Origin: Thermoplasmatota archaeon
Lineage (GTDB): Archaea; Thermoplasmatota; Thermoplasmata; Methanomassiliicoccales; Methanomassiliicoccaceae
Direction: 5' to 3'
DNA length: 6,150 nucleotides
Assembly (NCBI GenBank): GCA_022709105.1
Contig: JAKIXL010000089.1
Location: 1 to 6,150, forward strand
In this document: positions 4,701-6,150 of the stretch, piece after piece
How positions within the stretch are numbered: position 1 is the stretch's first letter
How the letters are laid out: each line of letters begins with the position of its first letter
Notes under the pieces: generated by a model
The model's database searches: none
What the model was told of the DNA's origin: nothing
Seen by the model: only the letters and a program-made list of their open reading frames with translations
Program-made: the position numbers and the translations under genes

Positions 4701-6150
4701 CTTTGGCCCGCTGGCCACTGCCACAGCTCCGCCGCCTTGACATTATCCTCCCACCTAGCCATAAGCAACTTCCTCCCGTCAGGGAGTTTAATGACCTGGC
4801 GAGCGAAGCGGTGGGCGTAGACGATGGCGCCAACCAGGATGAAGAACATTGGTAGGGTGTTCCTGGCCTTGGCATCGTCCTCGCATATCTGGACATGGCT
4901 AGAGAACAGATTGTAGATGACGAAATCCTTCTCTTTGAGGATGTGAGTGAGGAGACGCCTGGCCCTTGATATTCTGGAGTCCGAGGTCTTGAGCAAACCT
5001 GTGCTCACCGCTTCCCGCTGGAAGTTGAGGACCTTCCTCGTTTGCTCGGCAGATTCATCAGGGTTCACGATGAGCGGACGGTTCATGAGTTGCCCCTCGG
5101 GGTCCTCCAGGACCTCCGCAGAAGTCAACCACATGACGGGAATGCCCTCGATGGACTGTGTCTTCGACTTGCGGTGCTCATCAACGGTCATGTTGGCAAG
5201 CTTCTCCGTTCCGTTGGACATCAGGGCCTTGACGAAGTTCTGAGTCCCGATGCTCTGGTCTGCGAACTCATCGACTAGGATGATCTTGCCGTCGAATAAT
5301 CTTGGATCCCCCGCTGTATCGGTGGCATAATAGAGTGATTTTGCACTCATTGCTGCTACGTCAATGAAGCGGTCAGAAAATAGCCGTGAACCAATCGATC
5401 GGAATGTATTAGACTTCCCGGTCTGAGAATCACCGATGGCCATCAGGTGCTGTCTCTTACCGCTCAATCCAGCCGATAGGGCCGAGAAGACGATGACCTT
5501 CCTAAGCTGCGGCTCCCCTGCGATAAGTTCATCGATCGCACTGTTCACAATGTCCCACCAGGAACCATCCTCGAGTGCGGCAATGTCGGCCTCCTCATCT
5601 TCCCTGATCTTGCTCTCATGTGCCTCCACACGGGGGGCTAGCTCCTCTCGTTTGGCCGTTATGGCCGCCTCCTCACCCTGCTCCTTAGCCATCTTCAAGA
5701 AACGGTTTATGCCGTCTGATTCGGCGATTAAGTGATGGACAGATGGCGTCTGTAGCAAGTCACACACCTTGGCTGGACTCGTTAGGTTCGGTTCCAGGGC
5801 AGGGGGCTTTGGTTCCTTGATGGTCAGGAAGGTATTGTCTGCAGTTCTGGATAACTCCCTGACGGTGGTCACCTTGGCGTGAAAAGCCTTGGCGATCATC
5901 GCTCTTGCATCATTGGGGAACCTGTTCGGCGAGTCGAGGAGCATCTTGCTTAGGGAATGGGCGTGTCCCTCCGCCTCGTCCAAGTCGGTAACTGAACCGA
6001 CCCTTGAGTACAAGGGAAGAGCCAGGGTGCCTGGTCCGCAGCCTATCTCGAGGACCTTGTCATTCCCAAGGACCCAACCCTCAATGCACAGGCGGTCGAT
6101 CACCTGGTCATAGAAGGCCGGTTCGGACCTCACCTCATCAAGATAATACC
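4664..6150 (-). CDS. P-loop ATPase of a replication module with a methyltransferase fragment at its N-terminus (5' end outside window)
   Basis: Residues are numbered from the GTG at 6133, but the frame is open to the window edge (preceding codons read YYLDE), so the true start is probably upstream. Residues 8-56 match the start of a class I SAM methyltransferase: a lead-in helix FYDQVIDRL, motif I VLEIGCGPGT (27-36), and strand 2 ending in the acidic D52. The rest of that fold is missing. From about residue 57 the protein is something else: a charged helical region to 205, then a P-loop ATPase with Walker A GDSQTGKS (234-241), SAKSLYYATDT (263-273), Walker B KIILVDEF (283-290), a sensor-like strand GIPVMWLTSAE, and NRPLIVNPDESAEQT (351-365). 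The last resembles the arginine-finger and 'DES.EQT' segment of ATPases linked to phage or plasmid primases. The likely role is DNA unwinding or loading during element replication. The stop at 4664 is premature relative to the tail. Confidence 0.7.
   Translation of the reverse strand, partial: YYLDEVRSEPAFYDQVIDRLCIEGWVLGNDKVLEIGCGPGTLALPLYSRVGSVTDLDEAEGHAHSLSKMLLDSPNRFPNDARAMIAKAFHAKVTTVRELSRTADNTFLTIKEPKPPALEPNLTSPAKVCDLLQTPSVHHLIAESDGINRFLKMAKEQGEEAAITAKREELAPRVEAHESKIREDEEADIAALEDGSWWDIVNSAIDELIAGEPQLRKVIVFSALSAGLSGKRQHLMAIGDSQTGKSNTFRSIGSRLFSDRFIDVAAMSAKSLYYATDTAGDPRLFDGKIILVDEFADQSIGTQNFVKALMSNGTEKLANMTVDEHRKSKTQSIEGIPVMWLTSAEVLEDPEGQLMNRPLIVNPDESAEQTRKVLNFQREAVSTGLLKTSDSRISRARRLLTHILKEKDFVIYNLFSSHVQICEDDAKARNTLPMFFILVGAIVYAHRFARQVIKLPDGRKLLMARWEDNVKAAELWQWPAGQSPLDCPTETSSS

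Larger units (their letters stand above)
3237..6150. mobile_element. Left end of an integrated element (tRNA-Ala site)
   Basis: Evidence for an integrated plasmid or virus-like element: an intact tyrosine integrase abutting and overlapping a tRNA 3' end, followed by a P-loop ATPase of the kind found in phage and plasmid replication modules. Both genes read toward the tRNA. The DNA is visibly less GC-rich than the host genes at 1-2300, most clearly around the integrase N-terminus at 4130-4200. The element continues beyond 6150. The state of the ATPase gene suggests that the copy may be decaying even though the integrase is intact. Confidence 0.75.

Noticed and set aside
3256..6150. Second attachment site (attR) inside the window
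   Set aside because: I looked for another copy of the tRNA T-arm and acceptor sequence and saw none; the element seems to extend past the window.

Overview
The window looks like archaeal chromosomal DNA carrying one end of an integrated mobile element. The archaeal assignment rests on three things: TATA-like boxes about 25-31 nt upstream of a tRNA and of a protein start, a tRNA gene without an encoded CCA end, and protein types common in methanogen-related Euryarchaeota (flavodoxin-like, chagasin-like, DUF362-like). The high-GC left half would fit a Thermoplasmata or Methanomassiliicoccales-type genome, but that placement is an impression and not a demonstrated result.

Left part (1-2309) is host sequence. 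It holds the 3' end of a probable flavodoxin-family gene on the + strand. Three minus-strand genes follow: an unrecognised 151-aa protein with a good leaderless-type promoter, a clear chagasin-family (I42) cysteine protease inhibitor, and an unrecognised 300-aa protein just upstream of the inhibitor, possibly in the same transcript.

Middle part (2310-3182) has no intact gene. Its minus strand carries a heavily decayed DUF362-family gene that can be followed through several frame changes and in-frame stops. The stretch ends with the promoter of a tRNA-Ala(CGC) gene at 3183-3255.

Right part (3237-6150) is an integrated element. An intact tyrosine integrase on the minus strand ends inside the tRNA, with its stop codon in the T-loop, so the 3' end of the tRNA is the likely attachment site. 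Upstream of the integrase, in the same direction, is a replication-type P-loop ATPase gene. Its C-terminal winged-helix-like tail is broken by at least two frame changes. Its N-terminus is an in-frame fragment of a class I SAM methyltransferase, cut off just after motif I and the acidic end of strand 2. The frame is still open at the window edge, so the element and this gene continue to the right; no second attachment site is seen here.

No CRISPR array, IS element or complete defence system is visible. The most unusual points are the methyltransferase-ATPase junction, the integrase/tRNA overlap with two abutting perfect hairpins beside it, and the same-direction series of frame changes in the DUF362 remnant.
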